Below, piece by piece: positions 1 to 9,029 of a stretch of DNA of 64,000 nucleotides. Source of the stretch: Vibrio atypicus (GTDB taxonomy: Bacteria > Pseudomonadota > Gammaproteobacteria > Enterobacterales > Vibrionaceae); contig NZ_BLID01000011.1 of assembly GCF_009811315.1 (NCBI RefSeq), positions 49,108-113,107 of the forward strand, given 5' to 3'. The position numbers and the translations under genes are program-made. The notes beneath the pieces were generated by a model. It was not told the origin of the DNA. It made no database searches and saw nothing but the letters and a program-made list of their open reading frames with translations. Numbering within the stretch: position 1 is the first letter of the stretch; each line of letters opens with the position of its first letter.

Positions 1-1
1 C

Positions 2-466
2 GTAGAAATTTCTCTCACACTCGAACGCTTATGGCAATTTAGCTTGCAGTATTACAGTGTGCGAGAAGTGAAAGATGCGTGCTTAAATCTCCAAAATCAT
101 TGCAAAGGCAACGTTAATCTACTGCTGCTACTCAAATGGCTTGATGAGCAGCAGGTCTGTTTTCATGAGCAAGATTGGCACCGCGTAGAAGAATGCCTAG
201 GGCGATCCGAGACCCTGCTACTGAGCTACCGTGAATTAAGGCGTAAACTAAAACTTCACGTATCCGATACGCTCTACCGTGAATCTCTCCAATTCGAACT
301 CCAACTAGAAAAACAGCAGCAATCTGATCTGGTTGATTGTATTAACAGTATTGAACTAGAAATCAATCACGCAGAGCCGCTCACATTACGATACTGCCGC
401 CAACTTGGTGGTGAGCACCTCTATTCAGCTTTTGCTGAACCTATTGACAATATTGCCAACTTATAG
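2..466 (+). CDS. TIGR02444 family protein (5' end outside window)
   Basis: Small protein of unknown function in the TIGR02444/DUF2390 family. The frame is open from base 2, and the residues before the first possible internal start (TTG at 44) already match the family's N-terminus (LTLERLWQFSLQYYS). The true start is therefore upstream of the window and the gene is cut by its edge, not broken. The visible part is about 154 residues, mostly helical and soluble, with no signal peptide. It ends 8 bases before yheT, which suggests cotranscription with yheT and yheU. Function unknown. Confidence 0.8.
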   Translation, partial: VEISLTLERLWQFSLQYYSVREVKDACLNLQNHCKGNVNLLLLLKWLDEQQVCFHEQDWHRVEECLGRSETLLLSYRELRRKLKLHVSDTLYRESLQFELQLEKQQQSDLVDCINSIELEINHAEPLTLRYCRQLGGEHLYSAFAEPIDNIANL

Positions 467-474
467 AGACGCCC

Positions 475-1452
475 ATGACTCAGTTCATTGCAGCAAAAGG
501 CTTAACCAACCCGCACCTCCAGACTTTGGCTCCGCGCTTTATTCGTAAAAAAGCGCTATTTGAACCAGTCTGGCAAACACTCGATACCCCAGATGGTGAC
601 TTTTTAGATATTGCTTGGGGTGAAGAACACCACACCGAGCAAGCGAAGAACAAGCCTATTTTCGTTCTGTTTCATGGTTTAGAAGGTTGCTTCTATAGCC
701 CTTATGCCAATGGACTGATGGACGCTTTTACTAAACAAGGTTGGCTATCGGTGATGATGCACTTTCGCGGTTGCAGCGGTAAACCAAACAAACTGGCGCG
801 CGCCTATCACTCTGGCGAAGTTGAAGACGCTCGGCTGTTTTTGGAGTACCTCGACTCTCTATTTCCTGGTCAGCGTAAAGTTGCTGTGGGTATTTCTCTT
901 GGTGGCAATATGCTAGCTAATTATCTAGCCAAGTATAACGACCAACCACTACTCGACGCTGCAACGATTGTATCTGCGCCACTCGATTTATCGGCCTGCT
1001 CTGAGCGTATTGAGCAAGGCTTTTCGAAGCTATATAAAAACTACCTACTTTCTTCATTGAAAAAGAGCGCACTGCAAAAGCACCACCTCTTAAAGGGAGA
1101 ATTAGGGCTAAGCTACCAATGCATCAAGCGTGTCACTAAGCTGTATGAATTTGATGACTTGATCACTGCACCACTGCATGGATTCAAAAATGCCGAAGAT
1201 TACTATCTGCGCTGTTCCGGGATCCATCGCCTAAAAGAAATCAAAATCCCAACTCAGATCATCCACGCAAAGGATGATCCTTTCATGACAGAAGCGGTGA
1301 TCCCTAAATACGTACTTCCAGACAATATTGACTACCGTCTGTTTGAACAAGGTGGCCACGTCGGTTTTGTTACAGGTAGTGCCATGAAACCTCGCTTTTG
1401 GTTAGAAGAAGCTCTGCCTGCCTACTATGAAAGCCTGACTGATCCGGCATAG
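475..1452 (+). CDS. yheT: YheT-family alpha/beta hydrolase
   Basis: Predicted esterase-like alpha/beta hydrolase of the YheT/UPF0017 group, 325 residues, the usual family length. The oxyanion-side motif FHGLEG is near residue 67, the nucleophile elbow GISLGG has Ser141, and the acid and histidine of the triad are probably in HAKDDPF and GGHVGF near the C-terminus. There is no signal peptide, so it is cytosolic. The substrate of this family is not established. It lies between the TIGR02444 gene and yheU, an arrangement shared with E. coli and V. cholerae upstream of prkB and crp. Confidence 0.88.
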   Translation: MTQFIAAKGLTNPHLQTLAPRFIRKKALFEPVWQTLDTPDGDFLDIAWGEEHHTEQAKNKPIFVLFHGLEGCFYSPYANGLMDAFTKQGWLSVMMHFRGCSGKPNKLARAYHSGEVEDARLFLEYLDSLFPGQRKVAVGISLGGNMLANYLAKYNDQPLLDAATIVSAPLDLSACSERIEQGFSKLYKNYLLSSLKKSALQKHHLLKGELGLSYQCIKRVTKLYEFDDLITAPLHGFKNAEDYYLRCSGIHRLKEIKIPTQIIHAKDDPFMTEAVIPKYVLPDNIDYRLFEQGGHVGFVTGSAMKPRFWLEEALPAYYESLTDPA

Positions 1453-1498
1453 TACGCAAAGATACTCCCAACAACGAACATAAAATTTTGAGGTATTT

Positions 1499-1711
1499 AT
1501 GATCATTCCTTGGCAACAGATCGAGCCCGATACACTGGATAACTTGGTCAAAGAGTTTGTCTTACGCGAAGGGACCGATTACGGCGCGATCGAAGTTTCA
1601 CTGCAAGACAAAGTTAACCAAATCAAAACTCAACTAGAAAACGGAGAAGCGGTCGTCGTCTTCTCTGAATTACACGAAACGGTTGATATTCAACTCAAAA
1701 ACAAATTTTAG
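1499..1711 (+). CDS. yheU: YheU family protein (UPF0270)
   Basis: A 70-residue acidic protein that starts MIIPWQQI, the hallmark N-terminus of the YheU/UPF0270 family. An AGGT-type ribosome binding site (ttgaggtattt) lies just before the ATG. No enzymatic motif is visible and the family has no firm function. It follows yheT by 46 bases and is probably in the same transcript; prkB follows 82 bases later. Confidence 0.85.
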   Translation: MIIPWQQIEPDTLDNLVKEFVLREGTDYGAIEVSLQDKVNQIKTQLENGEAVVVFSELHETVDIQLKNKF

Positions 1712-1793
1712 AGAACCGCATACAGTGACGTCCAACTAAAGCGTGCTATAGTGGACGTCGATTACAGGAACGTACTCTCAGACAAGGTTTGTC

Positions 1794-2663
1794 ATGTCAG
1801 CTAAACACCCTATTATTGCCGTAACTGGTTCTTCAGGCGCCGGTACTACAACGACTTCCGAAGCTTTTCGCAAGATGTTCAATATGATGAATGTCAGACC
1901 CGCTTGGGTCGAAGGAGACAGTTTTCACCGCTTTACTCGCCCAGAAATGGACGTGGAGATTCGCAAAGCGCGTGAGCAAGGTCGACACATCAGCTATTTT
2001 GGTCCTCAAGCTAACGACTTTCCGGCACTTGCCGAGTTCTTTCGCAAGTTTGGCCACGAAGGCACAGGTCAAGTGCGTCGCTATTTACACACCTTTGATG
2101 AAGCCGTCCCATACAATCAGATGCCAGGCACCTTTACTCCGTGGCAAGATCTGCCTGAAAACTCTGATGTGCTATTTTATGAAGGCTTACATGGTGGCGT
2201 GGTCGATGGTGATGTGAATGTCGCTCAACATGTCGATTTCCTGATAGGCATGGTACCAATTGTAAACTTAGAGTGGATACAAAAGTTCGTCCGTGATACC
2301 CGAGACCGTGGACACTCCCGTGAAGCGGTGATGGATTCAATTGTTCGCTCAATGGACGACTATCTCAATTACATTACCCCACAGTTCTCTCGAACTCACA
2401 TTAACTTTCAGCGCGTTCCTACTGTCGATACTTCCAACCCTCTTAATGCGAAAGGTATCCCGAGCTTGGATGAAAGCTTTGTCGTGATTCGCTTACGTGG
2501 GATCAAAAACGTCGACTTCCCATATTTGCTGGCAATGATTGATGGCTCATTCATGTCGCGACATAACACCTTAGTTGTACCTGGTGGTAAAATGAGTTTT
2601 GCGATGGAGTTGATAGTCCGCCCTATCCTACAACAGTTGATTGAAACCGGGAAAATTGGCTAG
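1794..2663 (+). CDS. prkB: Phosphoribulokinase-like protein PrkB
   Basis: A 289-residue P-loop kinase of the phosphoribulokinase/uridine kinase superfamily. The Walker A motif GSSGAGTTTT is at residues 12-21, and the charged GDSFHRF segment follows at about residue 41. Vibrio has no Calvin cycle, so the family name describes homology rather than a proven reaction; E. coli PrkB is likewise uncharacterised. It sits directly upstream of crp, as in other Vibrionaceae and enterics. Intact, full family length. Confidence 0.9.
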   Translation: MSAKHPIIAVTGSSGAGTTTTSEAFRKMFNMMNVRPAWVEGDSFHRFTRPEMDVEIRKAREQGRHISYFGPQANDFPALAEFFRKFGHEGTGQVRRYLHTFDEAVPYNQMPGTFTPWQDLPENSDVLFYEGLHGGVVDGDVNVAQHVDFLIGMVPIVNLEWIQKFVRDTRDRGHSREAVMDSIVRSMDDYLNYITPQFSRTHINFQRVPTVDTSNPLNAKGIPSLDESFVVIRLRGIKNVDFPYLLAMIDGSFMSRHNTLVVPGGKMSFAMELIVRPILQQLIETGKIG

Positions 2664-2696
2664 AGCTCACGGCTAAAACACGATTACTTTTCATAC

Positions 2697-2712
2697 CGTG
2701 ATCATGTGCACA
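2697..2712 (+). promoter_or_regulatory. Probable CRP site upstream of crp
   Basis: CGTGA-TCATGT-GCACA matches the CRP consensus TGTGA-N6-TCACA at 8 of 10 half-site positions. It lies about 190 bases before the crp start, where autoregulation by CRP would be expected from E. coli. No matching -10 was assigned with confidence. Confidence 0.45.
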
Positions 2713-2904
2713 ATTTTGCGTAGTAAAACCTAAGTAGGACCCGATTAAAATCAAGAAATCGTTTTCGAAAAAGGATACTATTTGTAACCGAAACACAAGT
2801 TGGCTTGCAGCATTTGTAAAGTGCTCTTATCCTAGGAAGTCTATTTTAGGCTTTACTAAAACATGGAAAGCGGCAAGCGTACCCTGCAGAGGAAGTGAGA
2901 TATT

Positions 2905-3537
2905 ATGGTTCTAGGTAAACCTCAAACCGACCCAACATTAGAGTGGTTTCTTTCACACTGTCATATTCATAAGTACCCATCAAAAAGCACGCTAATTCAC
3001 GCGGGCGAGAAAGCTGAAACGTTGTACTACATCGTTAAGGGTTCTGTGGCAGTACTTATCAAGGACGAAGAAGGTAAGGAAATGATCCTTTCTTACCTAA
3101 ACCAAGGTGACTTTATTGGTGAACTTGGTCTATTCGAAGAAGACCAAGAGCGTACCGCATGGGTTCGTGCTAAATCTCCTTGTGAAGTTGCGGAAATCTC
3201 TTTCAAGAAATTCCGTCAGCTAATTCAAGTTAACCCAGACATCCTTATGCGCCTTTCAGCGCAAATGGCAAGCCGCCTACAAGTGACTAGCCAAAAAGTG
3301 GGTGACCTTGCGTTCCTTGACGTAACTGGCCGTATTGCTCAAACGCTACTTAACCTAGCGAAGCAACCAGATGCGATGACTCACCCAGATGGCATGCAAA
3401 TCAAGATCACTCGTCAAGAGATTGGTCAGATCGTAGGCTGTTCTCGTGAGACTGTAGGTCGTATCCTGAAGATGCTTGAAGAGCAGAATCTAATTTCGGC
3501 GCACGGTAAAACTATCGTTGTATACGGTACTCGTTAA
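2905..3537 (+). CDS. crp: cAMP receptor protein CRP
   Basis: Global cAMP-dependent regulator, 210 residues, exactly the length of E. coli CRP. The N-terminal cyclic-nucleotide domain has the phosphate-binding cassette GELGLFEEDQERTAW, with G72, E73 and R83 in the E. coli positions. E. coli Ser84 is Thr here. The C-terminal helix-turn-helix contains RQEIGQIVGCSRETVGRIL, which reads the TGTGA half-site. The start is preceded by GAGGAAGTGAG. It acts as a cytosolic dimer; candidate targets in this window include aspA, the porin/nuclease cluster, the arc genes and crp itself. A strong terminator follows. Confidence 0.98.
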   Translation: MVLGKPQTDPTLEWFLSHCHIHKYPSKSTLIHAGEKAETLYYIVKGSVAVLIKDEEGKEMILSYLNQGDFIGELGLFEEDQERTAWVRAKSPCEVAEISFKKFRQLIQVNPDILMRLSAQMASRLQVTSQKVGDLAFLDVTGRIAQTLLNLAKQPDAMTHPDGMQIKITRQEIGQIVGCSRETVGRILKMLEEQNLISAHGKTIVVYGTR

Positions 3538-3561
3538 TTTCTATTAACTGACCAAAATTTC

Positions 3562-3594
3562 AAAAGCCACCAAATATCAATTTGGTGGCTTTTT
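3562..3594 (+). terminator. Rho-independent terminator of crp
   Basis: AAAAGCCACCAAAT and ATTTGGTGGCTTTT form a perfect 14-bp stem with a 4-base loop, followed by T-rich sequence. The A-run on the left arm means it could also stop the convergent DUF1338 transcript. Confidence 0.9.
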
Positions 3595-3628
3595 CTTTTG
3601 TCATCAACTGAATCAAAGCCGCATTAGC

Positions 3629-4420
3629 TTAACCGTTAGTGCTCTCAAAGATTTTATCTGCTGATGCCGCGACAAACCCTGGATAAAGCTCCCCATTATT
3701 CATAGCGTAACGCTTAGCAAACTCATAGAAGCCACCAGGAATCACTTGATCTCCATCTGCAAACTCAACTGACACTTTATCTGCCATAGTCGATGATTGC
3801 TCAAGCAGCACCTCTGGAGAGCCTTTCACTTCACCGCCAAATTCGTTGATCGTAAATCCTGATTGACGCAAATAGTTATTGACCTCTTTCACTTCATCAA
3901 AAGCTTTCAGTTGATTCACACTCACTGTAAAGTGATTAGCACCGTATCCATGTGCAGCTAACCAAGAAGCGTACTCGCTTTCTGTCGCTAATGTTTGGAA
4001 ATCAGCAAAGCTCAAATCCCACAAGCGGCCACCGAATAAGAACTCATGATTTTTTAGCTTATCGGTGTCCAGTTGTTCAACAAGCTTAGCAACAATGGCT
4101 TGCAGCTCAGCTGAGCACTCATCAACTTTCAAAGCACTAATAAAGACTTTTGGTTGTTTAGGATCAGGGTGTTCAAAATGTTTCGCGACCAACTTCTTGC
4201 TTTCGAACTCATAATCTCCGCAAGCCTTATAACCCACATCTAAAAATGGTTGAGCTAAGGTTGCAATGCCGAGTGGTTCAAGATTAAACGTTCGTAAAGC
4301 AATATGGTCATTGATTAGCGCTTCATCTTCTTCGAGAAGTTGATGAACCTGCTGCGCAGAGGGACATAAGCGTTGAATATAGTCATTCCATAACGACTGG
4401 AATAAAACATCTGGCGTCAT
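3629..4420 (-). CDS. DUF1338 protein (2-oxoadipate dioxygenase/decarboxylase-like)
   Basis: A 263-residue protein of the DUF1338 family, whose characterised member HglS converts 2-oxoadipate to 2-hydroxyglutarate using Fe(II). Candidate metal ligands are the His in DHIALRTF near residue 40, the His in NHFTVSVNQ, and the Glu in GFYEFAKRYAM. A good ribosome binding site (aaggaggcg) precedes the start. It lies downstream of astD but behind a perfect terminator (4492-4541), so it probably has its own promoter. The link to arginine or lysine breakdown is inferred from context and family only. Confidence 0.8.
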   Translation of the reverse strand: MTPDVLFQSLWNDYIQRLCPSAQQVHQLLEEDEALINDHIALRTFNLEPLGIATLAQPFLDVGYKACGDYEFESKKLVAKHFEHPDPKQPKVFISALKVDECSAELQAIVAKLVEQLDTDKLKNHEFLFGGRLWDLSFADFQTLATESEYASWLAAHGYGANHFTVSVNQLKAFDEVKEVNNYLRQSGFTINEFGGEVKGSPEVLLEQSSTMADKVSVEFADGDQVIPGGFYEFAKRYAMNNGELYPGFVAASADKIFESTNG

Positions 4421-4491
4421 AACGCCTCCTTGTATAGGGGTTGTTTACGTAATGGATGTTGTAATAGTTATCTTTATATTATTTTGGCTAT

Positions 4492-4541
4492 AAAAAAGGC
4501 CATCTAACCAAGGTATCCAGAAAGTTTGATTAGATAGCCTT
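4492..4541 (-). terminator. Terminator after astD
   Basis: On the minus strand AAGGCTATCTAA pairs with TTAGATGGCCTT (12 bp, one G-U) and is followed by TTTTTT. It separates the ast genes from the DUF1338 gene. Confidence 0.82.
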
Positions 4542-4606
4542 CAGCCTGTGACGCAAATGTCTCTCGGCTCAGAGAGACAAAAGGGAAATCCCTGAATACT
4601 GTATTT

Positions 4607-6064
4607 TTATAGTGCTAAACCCGGGCTCAAAGTCGCAGGAAGAAGTGTCTCGCCTCCTTCCATTGATGCCATAGGGTAAGCACAATAGTCTGCCGCATAG
4701 TATGCACTAGGACGTAAATTGCCCGATGCACCAGGGCCGCCAAATGGTGCATCCCCACTTGCCCCTGTTAGCTGGCGATTGCGATTCACAATGCCCGCGC
4801 GAATATGATCAACAAAGTAATCCCATTCACTGTCATCTGTGGAAACTAAACCCGCTGAGAGACCAAAGCGCGTATCATTTGCTAACTCAACCGCTTTATC
4901 GAGTCCTTGGTAGCGAACCACTTGCAACAGTGGGCCGAAGTATTCTTCATCTGGCAGCTCAGTAATTGGCGTTACATCGATAATGCCCGGAGTAACAAAT
5001 GCAGCTTGACCCGCTTTTGCTTCTAACAAGCTCTCGCCGCCAAGTTTTTGTAGTTCAGACTGCGCATTAAGGATGAAATCTGCTGCGGCTTTTGAGATCT
5101 GAGGTCCCATGAAAGGAGCAGGCTCAGCAAATGGCTGATCAACGCGAATATTCTTAGTTGCTTCAACTAACTTCACGACAAGCTGATCGCCCTTTTCTCC
5201 AACCGGAACATACAGTCGACGTGCACAAGTACAACGTTGACCGGCACTGATGAAGGCAGATTGAATAATGGTGTAGACCGTTGCATCTAAATCACCATAT
5301 TGCTCTGAGATAACCATGGGGTTATTACCGCCCATCTCAAGCGCCAGCATTTTTCCTGGTTGACCTGCAAATTGACGATGAAGAATATGACCTGTATTGG
5401 CACTACCCGTGAATAGCACTCCATCAAGACCTTTTGCGTCAGCCAGAGCAATCCCCGTCTCTTTCGCACCTTGCACTAGGTTAATTACACCTTTCGGTAA
5501 GCCTGCTTGTTCCCACAGTTTCATCGCAAACTCACCGGTTAAAGGAGTCTGCTCAGACGGCTTAAATACCACCGTATTACCTGCAAGTAAGGCCGGTACG
5601 ATGTGACCATTTGGTAGATGGCCTGGGAAGTTATAAGGGCCAAACACCGCCATAACACCAAGAGGGCGATGGCGTAGAACAATTTGGTTACCAGCGGCTT
5701 CACGTTGGGCTTCACCTGTACGTTCATGGTAAGCACGAATTGAGATAGCGATTTTACCCGCCATGGCACCCGCTTCTGTACGCGTTTCCCAAATAGGCTT
5801 ACCGGTCTCTTTAGCGATAATTTCCGCAATCTGTTCGCTGTTCTCTTTCACTTTTTCAGCGAAAGCAAGTACAACGGCTTCACGATCTGCAAAGCTCAAC
5901 TTCTTCCAAGTCAGAAATGCCTCTCTTGCTGCACTTACTGCTGACTCAACTTGTGCTGGTGTCGCGCTATCGCCTTGCCAGATCACTTCGTTGTTGTATG
6001 GGCTTTGTGAATCCATCGGTTCGCCTTGACCTGCGACCCATTCACCTGCAATCCAATGTGTCAT
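4607..6064 (-). CDS. astD: N-succinylglutamate 5-semialdehyde dehydrogenase
   Basis: Fourth enzyme of the arginine succinyltransferase (AST) pathway: NAD-dependent oxidation of succinylglutamate semialdehyde to succinylglutamate. The 485 residues form a full aldehyde dehydrogenase. The visible motifs are the NAD-binding segment FTGSANTG, the general-base Glu in LALEMGGNNP, and the catalytic Cys in SAGQRCTCARR. The start has AAGGAT upstream and is 18 bases after astA, indicating one transcript with astA. The astB and astE genes are not in this window, as in V. cholerae where only part of the set is clustered. Confidence 0.96.
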   Translation of the reverse strand: MTHWIAGEWVAGQGEPMDSQSPYNNEVIWQGDSATPAQVESAVSAAREAFLTWKKLSFADREAVVLAFAEKVKENSEQIAEIIAKETGKPIWETRTEAGAMAGKIAISIRAYHERTGEAQREAAGNQIVLRHRPLGVMAVFGPYNFPGHLPNGHIVPALLAGNTVVFKPSEQTPLTGEFAMKLWEQAGLPKGVINLVQGAKETGIALADAKGLDGVLFTGSANTGHILHRQFAGQPGKMLALEMGGNNPMVISEQYGDLDATVYTIIQSAFISAGQRCTCARRLYVPVGEKGDQLVVKLVEATKNIRVDQPFAEPAPFMGPQISKAAADFILNAQSELQKLGGESLLEAKAGQAAFVTPGIIDVTPITELPDEEYFGPLLQVVRYQGLDKAVELANDTRFGLSAGLVSTDDSEWDYFVDHIRAGIVNRNRQLTGASGDAPFGGPGASGNLRPSAYYAADYCAYPMASMEGGETLLPATLSPGLAL

Positions 6065-6082
6065 GTTTTAAATCCTTTAAAT

Positions 6083-7105
6083 CTAGTGCTGAGCCAGCAT
6101 ACGAACAAAATCGCCATCTTGTAATTTGAGCGCTTTGGCAACCGCCGGGGATAAGATGACCGACTCTGTGGTCTGGTCATAAGCCGCTTTTGCCGCTGTC
6201 GCACGGAAATCTTCAAATGACGTATTCGAAATCAGATAATCCTGTTCATTCGAATGTTCAGCGATGGTCACTTTAGCTCGAACGGAATGACGAACCGATT
6301 CGATATTGCGTAAATCACACTCTACCGTTGGGCCACCATCAAAAATATCAACGTAGTTACGGCAAGTGAAACCTTCACGCTCTAACAACTTAAGTGCTGG
6401 GCGCGTATTGTCATGCACTTGGCCGATCACTTCTTGCGCTTCTTTGCTCAGTAAATTGATATAAATTGGCAACTTAGGCATTAGGTCAGCGATGAAACCT
6501 TTTTTACCAATACCCGTTAGGTAGTCGGCCATAGTGAAATCAATCGAGAAAAAGTGCTCTTGTAGCCACTGCCAAAACGGTGAGTTACCTTCATCGTCTG
6601 ATACACCACGCATCTCAGCAAAAATTGTCTTCGAGAAACGATGTGGATGCTCTGCCATCATTAAGAAACGGCATTTAGACATCAAACGACCATTGAGACC
6701 ACCACGGAATGTTGGGCGCAAAAATAACGTGCAGATTTCACTACAACCAGTGTAGTTATTACCAAACGTCAGTAGTTTAACCACGTTGTTCACCCCTAAC
6801 TTAGGCGATGAGTGAACGACGGTACTAATATGGTATGAATAAAAAGGTACGTCCCAACCAATTGAAGCTTCAATTCCGGTACAACCTGCGACTTCACCCG
6901 TTTCACTATCAAAGCCCACCATTAGGTAACCTTCATCACCAGGTTCATTGACTTCTGGCTTAGCAAAACTGTATTCAGAATGTGTAATGCGATTAGTTAA
7001 CAACTCTTCGTTAACTGGTAAAGATGTGAATCCATGACCCGACTCTACTGCACAAGTATGCAGTGCGTCGTAATCCGACATTGCGATAGGGCGAACAACC
7101 AGCAT
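6083..7105 (-). CDS. astA: Arginine N-succinyltransferase
   Basis: First enzyme of the AST pathway: transfers succinyl from succinyl-CoA to the alpha-amino group of arginine. The 340 residues form a single acyltransferase domain with the family N-terminus MLVVRPIAMSDYDAL and the conserved segments CTLFLRPTFRGG and FAEMRGVSDDEGNSPFW. A strong ribosome binding site (caggagggag) precedes the ATG. It lies 197 bases after astC/argD, with an intergenic repeat in the gap, and is tightly followed by astD. Full length. Confidence 0.97.
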   Translation of the reverse strand: MLVVRPIAMSDYDALHTCAVESGHGFTSLPVNEELLTNRITHSEYSFAKPEVNEPGDEGYLMVGFDSETGEVAGCTGIEASIGWDVPFYSYHISTVVHSSPKLGVNNVVKLLTFGNNYTGCSEICTLFLRPTFRGGLNGRLMSKCRFLMMAEHPHRFSKTIFAEMRGVSDDEGNSPFWQWLQEHFFSIDFTMADYLTGIGKKGFIADLMPKLPIYINLLSKEAQEVIGQVHDNTRPALKLLEREGFTCRNYVDIFDGGPTVECDLRNIESVRHSVRAKVTIAEHSNEQDYLISNTSFEDFRATAAKAAYDQTTESVILSPAVAKALKLQDGDFVRMLAQH

Positions 7106-7159
7106 CGAAACTCCCTCCTGATGCGTGAACGCTAGTACTCATTGGTTATCTATTTATAC

Positions 7160-7276
7160 TTTGACTTAGTCATTCCCTACGGTAAGAAATGAACATGATA
7201 GGGAACCTCTTAACGCGGTGCTGGAGATCCCCAACTCGGTCGTGTATCCCTTTTGAGGATGACACTGCTTATATCG
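7160..7276. repeat. Vibrio-type intergenic repeat between astC and astA
   Basis: The stretch contains CATTCCCTAC and TAGGGAAC arms, then GGAGATCCCCAACTCGGT and TTTTGAGGATGAC. This word set (GAGAT..CCC..AA, and GAGGATGAC or its complement GTCATCCTC) is typical of dispersed palindromic repeats in Vibrio intergenic regions. It lies inside the ast transcript. Assignment is by eye; no genome-wide copy count was made. Confidence 0.45.
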
Positions 7277-7302
7277 ATATGAGTACTAGACTAGGTTATG
7301 TT

Positions 7303-8517
7303 TTATTTAACTAGGGTCGCTAGAGCTTTATCTAGACGAGCTAATCCTTCTTCCACTTCTTCTTTGCTAATCACCAATGACGGCGTAAAACGAACCACGT
7401 TTACGCCTGCGACAAGCACCATCAGGCCTTCTTTGCCCGCAGCAACCAATACATCACGAGCACGGCCTTGCCATTCATCATTCAGAGCAGCACCTAAAAG
7501 CAGGCCTTTACCACGAACTTCAGCAAAGATTTGGTATTTATCGTTCAGTTTAGCCAATCCCTCACGGAATAGAGCTTCACGTTCTGCAACACCCGCTAAA
7601 GTTTCAGGTGCGCTAACCACATCAACCACCGCTTCTGCTACCGCACACGCGAGTGGATTACCACCGTATGTTGAACCATGTGTACCCACTTTAAGATGCT
7701 TAGATAGTTCAGTCGTTGTCAGCATGGCACCAATAGGGAAACCGCCACCAAGAGATTTCGCTGTACTTAGAATATCAGGCGTCACACCAAGACCTTGGTA
7801 TGCGTAGAAGTGACCAGTACGGCCGTTACCAGTTTGAACTTCATCAAAGATAAGCAGCGCGTTGTGTTTGTCACACAATTCACGAACTGTTTGAGCAAAT
7901 TCATCCGTTGGAGAAATGATGCCGCCTTCACCTTGTAGCGGCTCCATCATGACAGCACAAGTGCGATCGGAGATATGCGCTTTTAGGGCTTCAACGTCAT
8001 TGTATGGCAGGTGAGTAACATCACCAGGCTTAGGACCAAAGCCGTCAGAATATGCTGCTTGACCACCGACGGTCACGGTAAAAAACGTACGGCCGTGGAA
8101 GCCTTGTTTAAATGCGATGATTTCTGATTTTTCAGGACCAAACTCATCTGCTGCGTAACGACGAGCAAGCTTCAATGCTGCTTCATTCGCTTCTGCACCA
8201 GAGTTTGCAAAGAAGACTTTTTCCGCAAAACAAACATCAGTCAGCTTTTTCGCCAGACGAAGTGCAGGTTCGTTAGTCATTACATTGCTTAAGTGCCATA
8301 GTTTCTGGCCTTGCTCAGTTAATGCATTGACCATGGCTGGGTGACAATGACCTAAACAGCTCACGGCAATACCACCAGCAAAATCAATGTATTCTTTGCC
8401 TTGCTGATCCCAAACGCGAGCACCCTCGCCTTTCACAGGAATCATTTCCATTGGGTTATAACAAGGTACCATTACCTCATCAAACAAACCGCGTTCTACG
8501 TTATTTTCTACAGTCAT
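7303..8517 (-). CDS. astC: Succinylornithine/acetylornithine aminotransferase
   Basis: PLP-dependent class III aminotransferase, 404 residues. It serves the AST pathway (succinylornithine) and, as the probable only copy near these genes, may also act as ArgD in arginine biosynthesis; in V. cholerae the orthologue is called argD. The PLP lysine is K254 in STAKSLGGGF, with FDEVQTG and NSGAEANEAA also conserved. I chose the ATG at 8517 (MTVENNV) because AGAAGGGA lies upstream and it gives the normal family length; a longer frame reaches 8586 without homology. First gene of the ast cluster. Confidence 0.93.
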   Translation of the reverse strand: MTVENNVERGLFDEVMVPCYNPMEMIPVKGEGARVWDQQGKEYIDFAGGIAVSCLGHCHPAMVNALTEQGQKLWHLSNVMTNEPALRLAKKLTDVCFAEKVFFANSGAEANEAALKLARRYAADEFGPEKSEIIAFKQGFHGRTFFTVTVGGQAAYSDGFGPKPGDVTHLPYNDVEALKAHISDRTCAVMMEPLQGEGGIISPTDEFAQTVRELCDKHNALLIFDEVQTGNGRTGHFYAYQGLGVTPDILSTAKSLGGGFPIGAMLTTTELSKHLKVGTHGSTYGGNPLACAVAEAVVDVVSAPETLAGVAEREALFREGLAKLNDKYQIFAEVRGKGLLLGAALNDEWQGRARDVLVAAGKEGLMVLVAGVNVVRFTPSLVISKEEVEEGLARLDKALATLVK

Positions 8518-9029
8518 TGCACATTCCCTTCTCGATACCGCATGCCTAGCGAATATGGTGTCCTTACTTTCTAAAAACGAAAGCAAATATTGTTTTGCTT
8601 TTGAGCAATTACGGCATTGTATTTACAAATAATTAACCATTTCAATAGTGATTTATGCTTTTTATTCACCATCAAAAAGTCGAATAGTCATCACGTATGA
8701 GTATTTATGCATCAAGCAATCACTTTTATGAAGCAATATATTCTTATAACAAAGATAAGCTATGGTTAAGCATAGACGCAGTAAGGGCTGAAAGGCAGGG
8801 ATAGCAAAGTCTACGAATAATTTTTCACATAATATCCGCAGCAATGAATATGAAAGAAATGTTAAGAAAAGTGATCGCAGTCAGGTTTTCTAACTCAGCT
8901 TCATACGTCAAGATAGGAAGCTGACGTCAAAAAACCGACACAGCTAACACAACAAATGAATGACACTTGTATCATTTATAAAAATAATGCGATATTGCAA
9001 CTCCAATTAACAACTCAATAACTAAAATC
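8518..9029. other. Divergent intergenic region astC / lipoprotein
   Basis: About 510 bases without a convincing gene. A 60-codon minus-strand frame at 8662-8844 has no ribosome binding site or recognisable domain. The region must carry the ast promoter and that of the lipoprotein. It is A+T rich. I see isolated ArgR-like half sites (for example TTATTCA near 8660) but no complete ARG box. Confidence 0.5.

Noticed and set aside
44..466. TTG at 44 as the start of the first gene
   Set aside because: The same frame is open to base 2 and the upstream residues match the TIGR02444 N-terminus, so the gene is simply cut by the window.
8662..8844. 60-codon minus-strand frame upstream of astC
   Set aside because: No ribosome binding site, no recognisable motif, and A+T-rich promoter-like sequence.
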